A DNA stretch of 64,000 nucleotides from Microbacterium sp. Se63.02b (GTDB lineage Bacteria; Actinomycetota; Actinomycetes; Actinomycetales; Microbacteriaceae). This document shows positions 38,704 to 45,848 of this stretch, piece by piece (position 1 is the stretch's first letter; each line of letters starts with the position of its first letter). The stretch lies in the NCBI RefSeq assembly GCF_014171575.1, contig NZ_CP050453.1:1302001-1366000 (forward strand), written 5' to 3'. The translations under genes were made by a program, and so were the position numbers. The notes under the pieces were generated by a model that saw nothing but the letters and a program-made list of their open reading frames with translations, did no database searches and was not told the DNA's origin.

Positions 38704-38910
38704 TCAGGAACGGCCGAATCGGCGATGCGCCGCCTGCTTGCTCACGCCCAGTGCGCTCGCGATCGCCTGCCACGAGTATCCGAGGTTGCGGGCGCGGCGC
38801 ACGTTCGCCTCCTCGGCGCGGGCGATCTCTTTGCGGGTCTCGGCGAGCCGGTGCAGGGTGGCGAGCGGCTCGCCCCCGTCATCCTGACTCCTCAGTGTCG
38901 GCAGTGTCAT
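38704..38910 (-). CDS. Small helix-turn-helix protein (68 aa)
   Basis: The ATG at 38910 follows a strong AGGAGG five bases upstream, which decides the start over the TTG further up. The product is acidic at first ('SQDDGGEPLATLHRLAETRK') and ends in a compact HTH 'LGYSWQAIASALGVSKQAAH' plus 'RRFGRS'. It resembles small sigma-region-4/AsnC-like DNA-binding modules with no effector domain. Its own promoter is covered by two TCAAYRCKCATTGA-type repeats (38925-38967), so autorepression is likely. Its targets are unknown. It sits between the ABC exporter and the repeat region. Confidence 0.8.
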   Translation of the reverse strand: MTLPTLRSQDDGGEPLATLHRLAETRKEIARAEEANVRRARNLGYSWQAIASALGVSKQAAHRRFGRS

Positions 38911-38924
38911 CGGAACCTCCTGCG

Positions 38925-38967
38925 TCAATACTCATTGACGCACGGCCGCTTTGTCAACACGCATTGA
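38925..38967 (-). promoter_or_regulatory. Promoter with tandem operator for the small HTH gene
   Basis: TCAATACTCATTGA (38925-38938) and TCAACACGCATTGA (38954-38967) are two near-identical imperfect palindromes, start-to-start 29 bases apart. The first extends to the perfect 9-bp arms TGCGTCAAT/ATTGACGCA. On the minus strand a TTGACA box and a GAGTAT box, 18 bases apart, overlap them. A repressor bound here would block the promoter. Confidence 0.6.
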
Positions 38968-38971
38968 CCCC

Positions 38972-39065
38972 TCCCGTGCCCTCGTGCCCTCGTGCTCTCG
39001 TGCTCTCGTGCCCTCGTGCTCTCGTGCCCCGTGCCCCGTGCCCCGTGCTCCCGTGCCCCGTGCTC
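38972..39065. repeat. Short tandem array of CTCGTGCY units
   Basis: Six perfect-length 8-bp units CTCGTGCC or CTCGTGCT (38981-39028) are preceded by one variant and followed by about five 7-8-bp CCGTGCC/CCGTGCTC units. No gene covers it convincingly. It forms the outer part of the left repeat element described next. A degenerate CGTG-rich counterpart lies at about 40181-40215 on the other side of the DUF559 gene. Confidence 0.85.
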
Positions 39066-39077
39066 CGGTCCTCGCTT

Positions 39078-39217
39078 CGGAGGAGATCCGCGCTTCGGAG
39101 GGTGCTTGAGCGCATTCGGCCCTCCCTTGCGCAGATCTCCTCCGTTGCGCAGATCTCCTCCGTTGCGCAGATCTCCTCCGTTGCGCAGATCTCCTCCGGT
39201 GCGCAGATCTCCTCCGA
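39078..39217. repeat. Left hairpin element with five 18-bp tandem units
   Basis: CGGAGGAGATCCGCGC (39078-39093) pairs with GCGCAGATCTCCTCCG (39129-39144), 15 of 16 bases. Inside the loop GGAGGG (about 39097-39102) pairs with CCCTCC (about 39120-39126). The right arm is then repeated: unit TGCGCAGATCTCCTCCGT occurs five times at 39128-39217 with only last-base changes. The 471-base gap 38911-39381 holds only this element, the CTCGTGCY array and the HTH promoter. The architecture matches the element at 40236-40364. Confidence 0.85.
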
Positions 39218-39381
39218 TGTGAAGGCATCCGAGGGCCAGCGCTCCCCCTGCACATCCTGGTGTGCCCACGAGTTCTCCGCCGCCGCCGCCGCAGCCTCGC
39301 CGGCGCCCGCATGCGCGCCCCGCCGCGCTGACACGGTGAGGGGATGCGGAGACGACTTCCGACACCGGAGCACGTGGGGTC

Positions 39382-40164
39382 ATGACCGTACGCTCACTCA
39401 TCGAGGCCGGAATAACGCGGGATGCCGTCATGAGGGGAATCGCGCGTGGGGAGCTGATCCGCGTGCGACGCGGATGGGTGAGCACACCGGAAGCGGATCC
39501 GATGCTCGTCGCGGCGGCGAGGGCGGGAGTGATGGTGAGCTGCATCACCCAGGCACAGCGGCTCGGCCTCTGGGTGATCGACGACGGTCGCACTCACGTG
39601 GCTGCGCGTCCTCATGCCGGCAGGGTGCACGTACAGGCGCACGTCCACTGGGAACGACCGGTCGTCCCACGAGAGCCCGCACTCCTCGAAGACCCGATCG
39701 AGAACGTCCTGGGGATCGTCGCGCGATGTCAGCCGAGAGACGCGGCCCTCGCGGTGTGGAACTCCGCCCTCCGCGCGGGCCTCGTCGACCTGCAGCTGCT
39801 GCGCAGTCTCCCTCTTCCCCTACGGGCGCGGGAGCTTCTCGACGAGGCGACGCCCTTCGCGGATTCCGGCTTGGAGAGCATCGTGGTTCCTCGTCTGCGG
39901 TGGCTCCAGCTGCCGCTCCGTCGTCAGGTCTGGATCCTCGGCCATCGGGTCGATCTGCTCATCGGCGACCGCCTCGTGCTGCAGATCGACGGCGGACACC
40001 ACGTCGGCCCGCAGCGCTCGGAGGACATCGACCACGACGCGCGGCTGATGCTCCGCGGCTATCACGTCATCCGGGTGGGGTACGAGCAGGTGATGAACCA
40101 CTGGCCCCAGGTGCAGGAGCTCATCATGCGGGCGGTGGCGCAAGGGCTGCACCGCGCTTCGTGA
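39382..40164 (+). CDS. DUF559 nuclease-like protein with AbiEi-like N-terminal domain
   Basis: This 260-aa protein starts with a winged-helix segment as in AbiEi-type antitoxins and related actinobacterial proteins ('MTVRSLIEAGITRDAVMRGI', 'ARGELIRVRRGWV'). It ends with a DUF559 Vsr/restriction-endonuclease-like fold: 'LGHRVDLLIGDRLVLQIDGG', 'HHVGPQRSEDIDHDARLML' and 'GYHVIRVGYEQVM'. The acidic position of the usual EVDG strand is Gln (LVLQIDG), which may weaken metal binding; the preceding Asp is kept. Catalysis is untested for most of this family. The gene stands alone, bracketed by two structurally matching repeat elements, which is the notable context. Confidence 0.82.
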   Translation: MTVRSLIEAGITRDAVMRGIARGELIRVRRGWVSTPEADPMLVAAARAGVMVSCITQAQRLGLWVIDDGRTHVAARPHAGRVHVQAHVHWERPVVPREPALLEDPIENVLGIVARCQPRDAALAVWNSALRAGLVDLQLLRSLPLPLRARELLDEATPFADSGLESIVVPRLRWLQLPLRRQVWILGHRVDLLIGDRLVLQIDGGHHVGPQRSEDIDHDARLMLRGYHVIRVGYEQVMNHWPQVQELIMRAVAQGLHRAS

Positions 40165-40235
40165 CGTCCATGCCGCACCGCCCGTGGCGTGCTCCCGTGC
40201 GTGACCTCGTGGCGTCGCGCATGCGGATGGCCCCC

Positions 40236-40364
40236 GCAGTTCGGAGGGGATCCGCGCAGGGGAGGGTGGATACGAGGGAACTGTCCTCCCGAGTGCGGAT
40301 ACCCTCCGAACTGCGCTCCGAACTGCGCTCCGAACTGCGCTCCGAACTGCGCTCCGAACTGCGA
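40236..40364. repeat. Right hairpin element with five 12-bp tandem units
   Basis: GCAGTTCGGAGGGGATCCGC (40236-40255) pairs with GCGGATACCCTCCGAACTGC (40295-40314), 19 of 20 bases. In the loop GGGAGG pairs with CCTCCC. The outer part of the right arm then repeats: TCCGAACTGCGC five times at 40305-40364 (last unit ends GA). The 265-base gap 40165-40429 contains this element and a CGTG-rich lead-in only. It shares order, inner stem and core (GGAGG-GATCCGCGC) with the left element. Confidence 0.85.
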
Positions 40365-40429
40365 GCCGCGCCACATGCCGCCACATGGCCGCGGGCGAAC
40401 CACACGCCGCGGGCGCGGCCCGCGGCGGC

Positions 40430-41890
40430 CTAGAGTTCGACGGCTGCCGCGAGGCCGAGGTCGTCCTCGTAGTCGTGATCCTTCGTCTCGGGGGTGAAGA
40501 CCAGCGCGATGAAGGTCAGCACGCCCATCGCCGACAGGTACAGGCCCACCAGCCACGGCGCGCCGCCCGCTGCTTCCCACAGCTTCAACGCGATCAGGGG
40601 AGCCACCGCCGCACCGAGGATCGACGACACGTTGTACGCGATGGCCGAACCGGTGTAACGGACGTTCGTCGGGAACAGTTCGGGCAGCAGCGCCCCCATG
40701 GGCCCGAAGGTCGCTCCCATCAGCATGAAGCCGAACACCAGGAACGCCTGCACCAGTGCACCCGTGAACTTCGGGTCGACGGCCGGCAGCAGGAAGGTGT
40801 TGAACGAGAGGCCGAAGACGACGATCAGCCCGGTGACCCAGAGCAGGAGCTTGCGTCGGCCGATGGCGTCGGCGATCGGGCCGGAGAGCAGCGTGAAGAG
40901 GCCGAAGAACACGACGCCGATGATCTGCATCAGGACGAAGTCCGTGTAGCCGAAGCCGAGACCGGGGTAGAACTGTGCGGCGAAGGCGTCGGGGTCGAAG
41001 GCCTTGCCCGTCGCTTCCGCGGCAGCCCTGGCCGCAGCGGACGCGGTCTCGAGATCCGCGGCTTTGGTGCCGTAGGTGAGCGTGAAGTTCGTCATCAGGT
41101 AGAACAGCACGTACGTCGCGAGCATGATGAAGGTGCCGAGGATCAGCTGCTTCCAGTGGTGGCGGAAGACCGTCGCGAGGGGCAGCTTGCGGATCGTGCC
41201 CTTGGTCTCGGCCTTCTTGAAGGTCTCGGACTCCACGAGCTTGAGCCGGACCCACAGGCCGATGATGACCATGACGGCGGAGAACAGGAACGGGATGCGC
41301 CATCCCCAGGCGAGGAACGCCTCGGACTTCAGGATCGGGCTCTCGGGGTGCGGCAGCAGCCAGTTGATCGCGAGGAACAGTCCGTTCGCGATGATGAAGC
41401 CGAGCGGCGCACCGAGCTGCGGGAAGGAGCCGTACCAGGCGCGCTTGCCCTTGGGGGCGTTCTCTGTGGCCACCAGGGCCGCACCCGACCATTCGCCACC
41501 CAGCGCGAAGCCCTGTGCGAGCCGCAGCAGCAGCAGGAGCAGCGGTGCCACCCAGTTGATCTGCTGGAACGTGGGAAGCAGGCCGATCAGGAATGTGGCG
41601 ATGCCCATCGTGAGCAGCGAGGCGACAAGCGTGGCCTTGCGGCCGAACTTGTCGCCGAAGTGCCCGAACACGACGGCGCCGATCGGTCGCGCGACCATCG
41701 CGGCGCCGAACACCGCGAAGGAGGAGAGGAGCGAGGCGGTGTCATTGTCGCTGGGGAAGAACAGCGTCGGGAACACGAGCACGGCCGCCGTCGCGTAGAC
41801 GTAGAAGTCGTAGAACTCGATCGTCGTGCCGACGAGGCTCGCAGTGATGACGCGCGAACGGGGGTTCGCTGGCGCAGTGGCAGTACTCAT
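40430..41890 (-). CDS. MFS transporter, metabolite:H+ symporter (MHS) family
   Basis: This intact 486-aa, 12-segment transporter is of the ShiA/ProP-like MHS family. Visible hallmarks are 'SLVGTTIEFYDFYVYATAAV' at the N-terminus, the loop 2-3 motif 'GHFGDKFGRKATLV', 'LLRLAQGFALGGEWSGAALV' in segment 4, and the repeat 'SGPIADAIGRRKLLL' at loop 8-9. A long charged loop precedes segment 7. Family members import organic acids or aromatic acids (shikimate, proline, dicarboxylates). It is monocistronic, with a palindrome TGGTATACCA 21 bases upstream of the start. The substrate is not determined. Confidence 0.9.
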   Translation of the reverse strand: MSTATAPANPRSRVITASLVGTTIEFYDFYVYATAAVLVFPTLFFPSDNDTASLLSSFAVFGAAMVARPIGAVVFGHFGDKFGRKATLVASLLTMGIATFLIGLLPTFQQINWVAPLLLLLLRLAQGFALGGEWSGAALVATENAPKGKRAWYGSFPQLGAPLGFIIANGLFLAINWLLPHPESPILKSEAFLAWGWRIPFLFSAVMVIIGLWVRLKLVESETFKKAETKGTIRKLPLATVFRHHWKQLILGTFIMLATYVLFYLMTNFTLTYGTKAADLETASAAARAAAEATGKAFDPDAFAAQFYPGLGFGYTDFVLMQIIGVVFFGLFTLLSGPIADAIGRRKLLLWVTGLIVVFGLSFNTFLLPAVDPKFTGALVQAFLVFGFMLMGATFGPMGALLPELFPTNVRYTGSAIAYNVSSILGAAVAPLIALKLWEAAGGAPWLVGLYLSAMGVLTFIALVFTPETKDHDYEDDLGLAAAVEL

Positions 41891-41910
41891 CTCTCATCTC
41901 CGTTCAGCCC

Positions 41911-41920
41911 TGGTATACCA
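41911..41920. promoter_or_regulatory. Palindrome TGGTATACCA upstream of the MHS transporter
   Basis: TGGTATACCA is a perfect 10-bp palindrome located 21-30 bases before the transporter start. It fits the GntR/FCD pattern T-GT-N-AC-A. No GntR gene is adjacent, so the regulator would be encoded elsewhere, possibly the one at 18445, although its own sites look different. Confidence 0.4.
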
Positions 41921-42019
41921 AGGCACCCGGGTGAGTTTACGCCTTCCTGAGTGTTTGCTGTGCGCAGCCACCGACTCCGCCCGCGCGTAGAGTCGGGTGC
42001 GACCGGGAGGGGACGTGCG

Positions 42020-42517
42020 ATGACGACACGGATGCTGCTGTTGGCCGACACTCACGTTCCTGCGCGGGCGCGACGGCTTCCCGACGCGGTGCTGCGCGCC
42101 GTGGACGAGGCGGATCTGGTCGTGCACGCCGGGGACTGGATCGACGAGGCGACGCTCGACCTGCTCGAGGCGCGCTCACGGCGGCTGTGCGCCGTCTACG
42201 GCAACAACGACGGGGAGGGCCTCCGCGCACGACTGTCGGAGGTCGCGATGCTGCGGGTCGAAGACGTCGAGATGGCGGTGATCCACGAGACCGGTCAGGC
42301 CTCAGGACGCGAGACGCGCATGGACGCGAGGTTCCCCGACACCGATCTGCTCGTGTTCGGGCACTCGCACATCCCGTGGGACTCGGTCTCACCAGCGGGG
42401 ATGCGCCTGGTGAACCCCGGGTCGCCGACCGATCGGCGCCGGCAGCCGGTGTGCACCATGATGACGGTCCTGATCGACGGCGACCGCGTGGATGCGGCGC
42501 TCGTTCCGGTGCTGTGA
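42020..42517 (+). CDS. YfcE/MJ0936-type metallophosphoesterase
   Basis: This 165-aa calcineurin-like phosphodiesterase has all five metal blocks: 'LLADTHVP' (DxH), 'VVHAGDWID' (GDxx), 'VYGNNDGEG' (GNxD), 'VIHETGQASG' (in place of the usual GH) and 'LVFGHSHIPW' (GHxH), then 'LVNPGSPTDRR'. Members hydrolyse phosphodiesters in vitro; the cellular substrate is unclear. The start follows GGGAGGGGACGTGCG. The next gene overlaps its stop (TGATG). Confidence 0.88.
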   Translation: MTTRMLLLADTHVPARARRLPDAVLRAVDEADLVVHAGDWIDEATLDLLEARSRRLCAVYGNNDGEGLRARLSEVAMLRVEDVEMAVIHETGQASGRETRMDARFPDTDLLVFGHSHIPWDSVSPAGMRLVNPGSPTDRRRQPVCTMMTVLIDGDRVDAALVPVL

Positions 42518-43029
42518 TGGTGCGAGGAGAGCTCGCCGCAGAGGATGCCCCCGTCTTCCGGGCTCCGATGCGCTCGCGAGACGACGGGGTCGCCGCGGGG
42601 GCAGCGGTCGAACGGGCGCTCACGCTCGGCGTGTGCGGAGTGGGCGGTCGCCTGGAGCGCGTTCCCTCATCGATCAGGGAGGCCCTCGCCGCGGTGGATG
42701 CGCGTCACGGCGAACGCCTGGCCCGACGGCTCGAGAGGTTCGCCGCCGCACCGGATGGCGCATTCGTGTGGACGCGTGACGCCGAGGGGCTGCTGTGGCT
42801 CGGTCGCCTGGCCGGCGCATGGCGTTACGATCCCTCGGCGGCCGCGCAGGCGGTCGATCTCGTCCATGTGCGCCCGTGTGCGTGGGGCGAGGCGCCGATC
42901 GACGCGTCGGAGGTTCCTGCCGCGGTGCGCGCGACCTTCGCCCGCGGCGGCCGAAACTGGCAGCGCGTCCACGACTCGGAGGTCTCCACCCGGTCAGCCG
43001 CGCTCTGGAAGGAGTGCGCCGGCGGTTAG
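42517..43029 (+). CDS. Conserved actinobacterial protein of unknown function
   Basis: This 170-aa soluble protein starts in the TGATG overlap of the phosphoesterase. I recognise no domain. It is rich in Arg/Ala/Trp and has repeated 'VGGRL', 'GAFVWTRDAEGLLWLGRLAG', 'WRYD' and 'ATFARGGRNWQRVHD' blocks. These spaced Trp/Arg motifs look conserved rather than random. It has no membrane segment and no signal. Coupling with the phosphoesterase suggests a shared task but gives no more. Confidence 0.7.
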   Translation: MVRGELAAEDAPVFRAPMRSRDDGVAAGAAVERALTLGVCGVGGRLERVPSSIREALAAVDARHGERLARRLERFAAAPDGAFVWTRDAEGLLWLGRLAGAWRYDPSAAAQAVDLVHVRPCAWGEAPIDASEVPAAVRATFARGGRNWQRVHDSEVSTRSAALWKECAGG

Positions 43030-43071
43030 CGCGCCACCGTCATCCGGCGCAGGCGACCGGCGGCGACGGGC

Positions 43072-43431
43072 TCAGCGCCAGATCGCGGCGATGCCCGCGT
43101 TGACTGCGGTGAGGATGCCGACCAGCCAGAACATCGCGGGCGGGATCGTGCCGGTCTTGCGCTGGCGTCCCGCTCCGATGCCGAGCAGGGCACCGATCAC
43201 GAGCAGGATCACGAGCTTCGTGCCGATCTTGGCGTAGTTCATCTCCACGCCTTCGGGCAGACCCCACGGTGCAGCCAGAGCGAGACCGGCGATCGCGGCG
43301 ATCGTCATGCCGATGCTCATCAGCCGGGTGAACTCCCGCTTGCCCCCGAAGGCCTGCACGGCCCACGCGCCGAAGAGCACGGCGAAGCCGATCAGGTGGA
43401 CGAACAGCACGATGTGGCGGAGGGTCTCCAT
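43072..43431 (-). CDS. Small integral membrane protein (about four segments)
   Basis: This 119-aa hydrophobic protein has four predicted membrane segments (about residues 5-25, 38-55, 70-88 and 97-117). Polar spots are 'GGKREFTRLMSIGM' and 'GAGRQRKTGTIPPAM'. It sits downstream of ribH on the same strand after about 50 bases, so it may be carried on the rib transcript, but no riboflavin-transport motif is visible. The function is unknown. Confidence 0.75.
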   Translation of the reverse strand: METLRHIVLFVHLIGFAVLFGAWAVQAFGGKREFTRLMSIGMTIAAIAGLALAAPWGLPEGVEMNYAKIGTKLVILLVIGALLGIGAGRQRKTGTIPPAMFWLVGILTAVNAGIAAIWR

Positions 43432-43484
43432 GCCCTCACCGTACGAGGATCGAGCAGCTCTGCGCTAGCAAGGGCAGGCTGACC

Positions 43485-43958
43485 TCAACCGCGCAGCTGC
43501 CTGATCACGAGCGCCGTGCGAAGCGCCGCGTCCGCGGCTTCGGCTCCCTTGTCCTCCTTGGACCCCTCGAGCCCGGCGCGGTCGAGTCCCTGCTGCTCGT
43601 CGTCGAGGGTGAGCAGGCCGAAACCGACCGGCCTGCCTGCGTCGAGCGAGACGCGGGTCAGCCCGTCCGTCGCCGCGGCGGACACGTACTCGAAGTGCGG
43701 GGTGCCGCCGCGGATGATCACGCCGAGGGCGACGACGGCGTCGGCTCCGCCGGCGAAGGCGGCCTGCGCGGCGACAGCGAGTTCGAACGATCCCGGCACA
43801 CGCACGAGCCGATGCGTGGCCTGTGCCGCGTCCAGGACGCGTTCTGCGCCGGCGATGAGCCCGTTCGAGATCGTCTCGTGCCAGGTGCCGGCGATGATCA
43901 CGACGTTCAGCCCGCGTCCGTCGATGTCGCCCGTCTGGGGTGCTCCTGCGCCGCTCAT
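43485..43958 (-). CDS. ribH: 6,7-dimethyl-8-ribityllumazine synthase
   Basis: This condenses 5-amino-6-ribitylaminouracil with dihydroxybutanone phosphate, the penultimate riboflavin step. The 157-aa product has 'VVIIAGTWHETISNGLIAGA', 'VRVPGSFELAVAAQ', 'ALGVIIRGGTPHFEYV' (catalytic His region) and 'GFGLLTLDDEQQ'. The last part has a slightly unusual 'LEGSKEDKGAEAA' in place of the typical NKG-AAE run. It overlaps ribBA by 4 bases. Confidence 0.95.
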   Translation of the reverse strand: MSGAGAPQTGDIDGRGLNVVIIAGTWHETISNGLIAGAERVLDAAQATHRLVRVPGSFELAVAAQAAFAGGADAVVALGVIIRGGTPHFEYVSAAATDGLTRVSLDAGRPVGFGLLTLDDEQQGLDRAGLEGSKEDKGAEAADAALRTALVIRQLRG

Positions 43959-45223
43959 CTCTCGTCCTTTCCGTGGGCGAGCGCCTGTGCGAGCTCCGCT
44001 TCGCCGATGATGTGACCCATCCGGTCACGCTTGGTCTCCAGGTACTGGTGGTTGTTGGGCCCCACACCGACGATCAGCGGCACCTGCTCGATGACGTCGA
44101 GGCCGAGTTCGCGGAGCTGCTGCACCTTGTCGGTGTTGTTGGTCAGCAGCCGCACGCTCGACACGCCAAGGTCGGCGAGGATCCCCGCCGCGGCGGCGTA
44201 GTCGCGGGCGTCCGCAGGGAGGCCGAGTGCGAGGTTGGCGTCGACCGTGTCGAGGCCCTCCTCCTGCAGGCTGTAGGCGCGGAGCTTGTTGATGAGCCCG
44301 ATCCCTCGCCCTTCGTGTCCGCGCATGTAGATGACCACGCCGCCCTCCTGCTCGATCGCGTCGAGGGCCGAGTCCAGCTGCGGGCCGCACTCGCACTTCA
44401 GCGAGCCGAATGCCTCGCCCGTCAGGCATTCGGAGTGCACGCGCACGAGCGCGGTCTCGCCGAGCTCACCCGAGACCACGGCGATGTGATCGGTGCCCGT
44501 GACGCGGTCCTTGTAGGCGAGGAAGCGGAACACCCCGTGCGTCGTCGGCACGGTGGCATCGGCGCGCAGGCTCACTCGACGCCCGCGGTGTGCGGTCGGT
44601 GTCGCGTCTTCGGGGTCGATCTCGTTCAGGTGAGCGATCAACTGCTCGATCGTGATCACCGGAACGCCATCGCGGGCTCCCAGCTCCTGCAGACCGGGAA
44701 GACGCATCATGCTGCCGTCCTCGGCCACGACCTCCGCGATCGCGCCGACCGGGCGCAGGCCGGCCAGCTTCATGAGTTCGACGGCCGCCTCGGTATGACC
44801 GCTGCGCTCGCGTACACCGCCGTCGACCGCACGCAGGGGCAGCACATGCCCAGGGCGGATGATGCTGGTCGCGGTCGATTCCGCGTTCGCCAGCACGTTG
44901 AGCGTGTGCGCGCGGTCGCCGGCGCTGATGCCGGTGGTGACGCCCTCAGCGGCATCGACGCTCACGGTGTACGCGGTCGAACGGGCATCCTCGCTCGCGG
45001 CCACCATGGGCGGCAGGTTCAGATGGTCGGCGAGGTCGGCCGGCATGGGAGCGCAGATGAAACCCGAAGACCAGCGCACCGTCCAGGCCACCCACTCGGG
45101 GGTCGCCAATTCGGCCGAGAGCACGACGTCGCCCTCGTTCTCGCGGTTCTCGTCGTCGGCGACGAGCACGGGGCGCCCGGCGCGCAGTGCGTCGAGGGCC
45201 TCGGGGATGGTGGAAAGGCTCAT
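43955..45223 (-). CDS. ribBA: Bifunctional DHBP synthase / GTP cyclohydrolase II
   Basis: The 422-aa protein has two domains. Residues 1-205 form 3,4-dihydroxy-2-butanone-4-phosphate synthase ('VLVADDENRENEGDVVLSAE', 'HTLNVLANAESTATSIIRPG'). Residues about 210-422 form GTP cyclohydrolase II with zinc cysteines in 'SECLTGEAFGSLKCECGPQL' and the catalytic 'RGHEGRGIGLINKL'. The N-terminal part has a divergent stretch around 'MPADLADHLNLPPM', as in other actinobacteria. It overlaps ribE and ribH by 4 bases each. Confidence 0.95.
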   Translation of the reverse strand: MSLSTIPEALDALRAGRPVLVADDENRENEGDVVLSAELATPEWVAWTVRWSSGFICAPMPADLADHLNLPPMVAASEDARSTAYTVSVDAAEGVTTGISAGDRAHTLNVLANAESTATSIIRPGHVLPLRAVDGGVRERSGHTEAAVELMKLAGLRPVGAIAEVVAEDGSMMRLPGLQELGARDGVPVITIEQLIAHLNEIDPEDATPTAHRGRRVSLRADATVPTTHGVFRFLAYKDRVTGTDHIAVVSGELGETALVRVHSECLTGEAFGSLKCECGPQLDSALDAIEQEGGVVIYMRGHEGRGIGLINKLRAYSLQEEGLDTVDANLALGLPADARDYAAAAGILADLGVSSVRLLTNNTDKVQQLRELGLDVIEQVPLIVGVGPNNHQYLETKRDRMGHIIGEAELAQALAHGKDER

Positions 45224-45848
45224 CGCGAGCCTCCTTCCGGTGCGGTGCGGAACGCGAGCAGACGCTCGACGTGCCGCGCGAGGATGTCGGTCTCCAGGTT
45301 CACGCGATCTCCGACGGCGCGGATGCCGAGGGTCGTCGCGGCGAGCGTCTCCGGGATCAGCGAGATCTCGAACCAGGGGAGGGGTCTGCGGGCGCGCTGA
45401 CGGCGCTCACGGTCAGCGAGGTGCCGTCGACCGAGATCGAGCCCTTGTCGACGACGAGCGGGGCGAGGTCGCCGGGCAGACTGATGCGCAGCACGCTCCA
45501 CTGCGCGCCGGGGCGCACCTCGAGCACCTCGCCGACGCCGTCGACGTGGCCCTGGACGATGTGCCCGCCCAGTCGCGCCCCGACCGGCATCGCCTTCTCG
45601 ATGTTCACACGGGTGCCGACCGTTGCGGAGCCGATCGCGGCGACGTCGAGAGTCTGCTTCATCACATCGGCGTCGAACGTGTCAGCGGTCGAGTCGACCA
45701 CCGTGAGGCACACGCCGGAGACCGCGATGGATTCGCCGTGCACGGCATCCGCCGCCGCACGCGGTGCGCGCACGGTCAGGCGCCAGCCGTCGCCCGCGGG
45801 CGCGATGGCGGTGATCTCGCCCATCTCCTCGATGATTCCGGTGAACAT
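45220..45848 (-). CDS. ribE: Riboflavin synthase, alpha chain (frame break)
   Basis: This dismutates two lumazines to riboflavin. The start 'MFTGIIEEMGEITAI' and two lumazine-binding repeats are visible ('SIAVSGVCLTVVDS' and 'SISVDGTSLTVSAV'), with the linker 'GGHIVQGHVDGVGEVLEV'. One C is missing near 45378 ('PLPWFEISLIPETLAATTLG' expected), which splits the C-terminal barrel. Corrected length is about 209 aa, normal for the family. It starts in the TGATG overlap with ribD. Confidence 0.92.

Noticed and set aside
39128..39217. Possible CRISPR array
   Set aside because: Units are 18 bp and directly joined with no spacers, and no cas genes are present.
38932..39373. Minus-strand frames encoding repeats such as EEICAT, and the plus-strand frame with PNCA repeats near 40189
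   Set aside because: They arise only because the tandem unit lengths (18 and 12) are multiples of three. They have no ribosome-binding site and overlap the hairpin elements.
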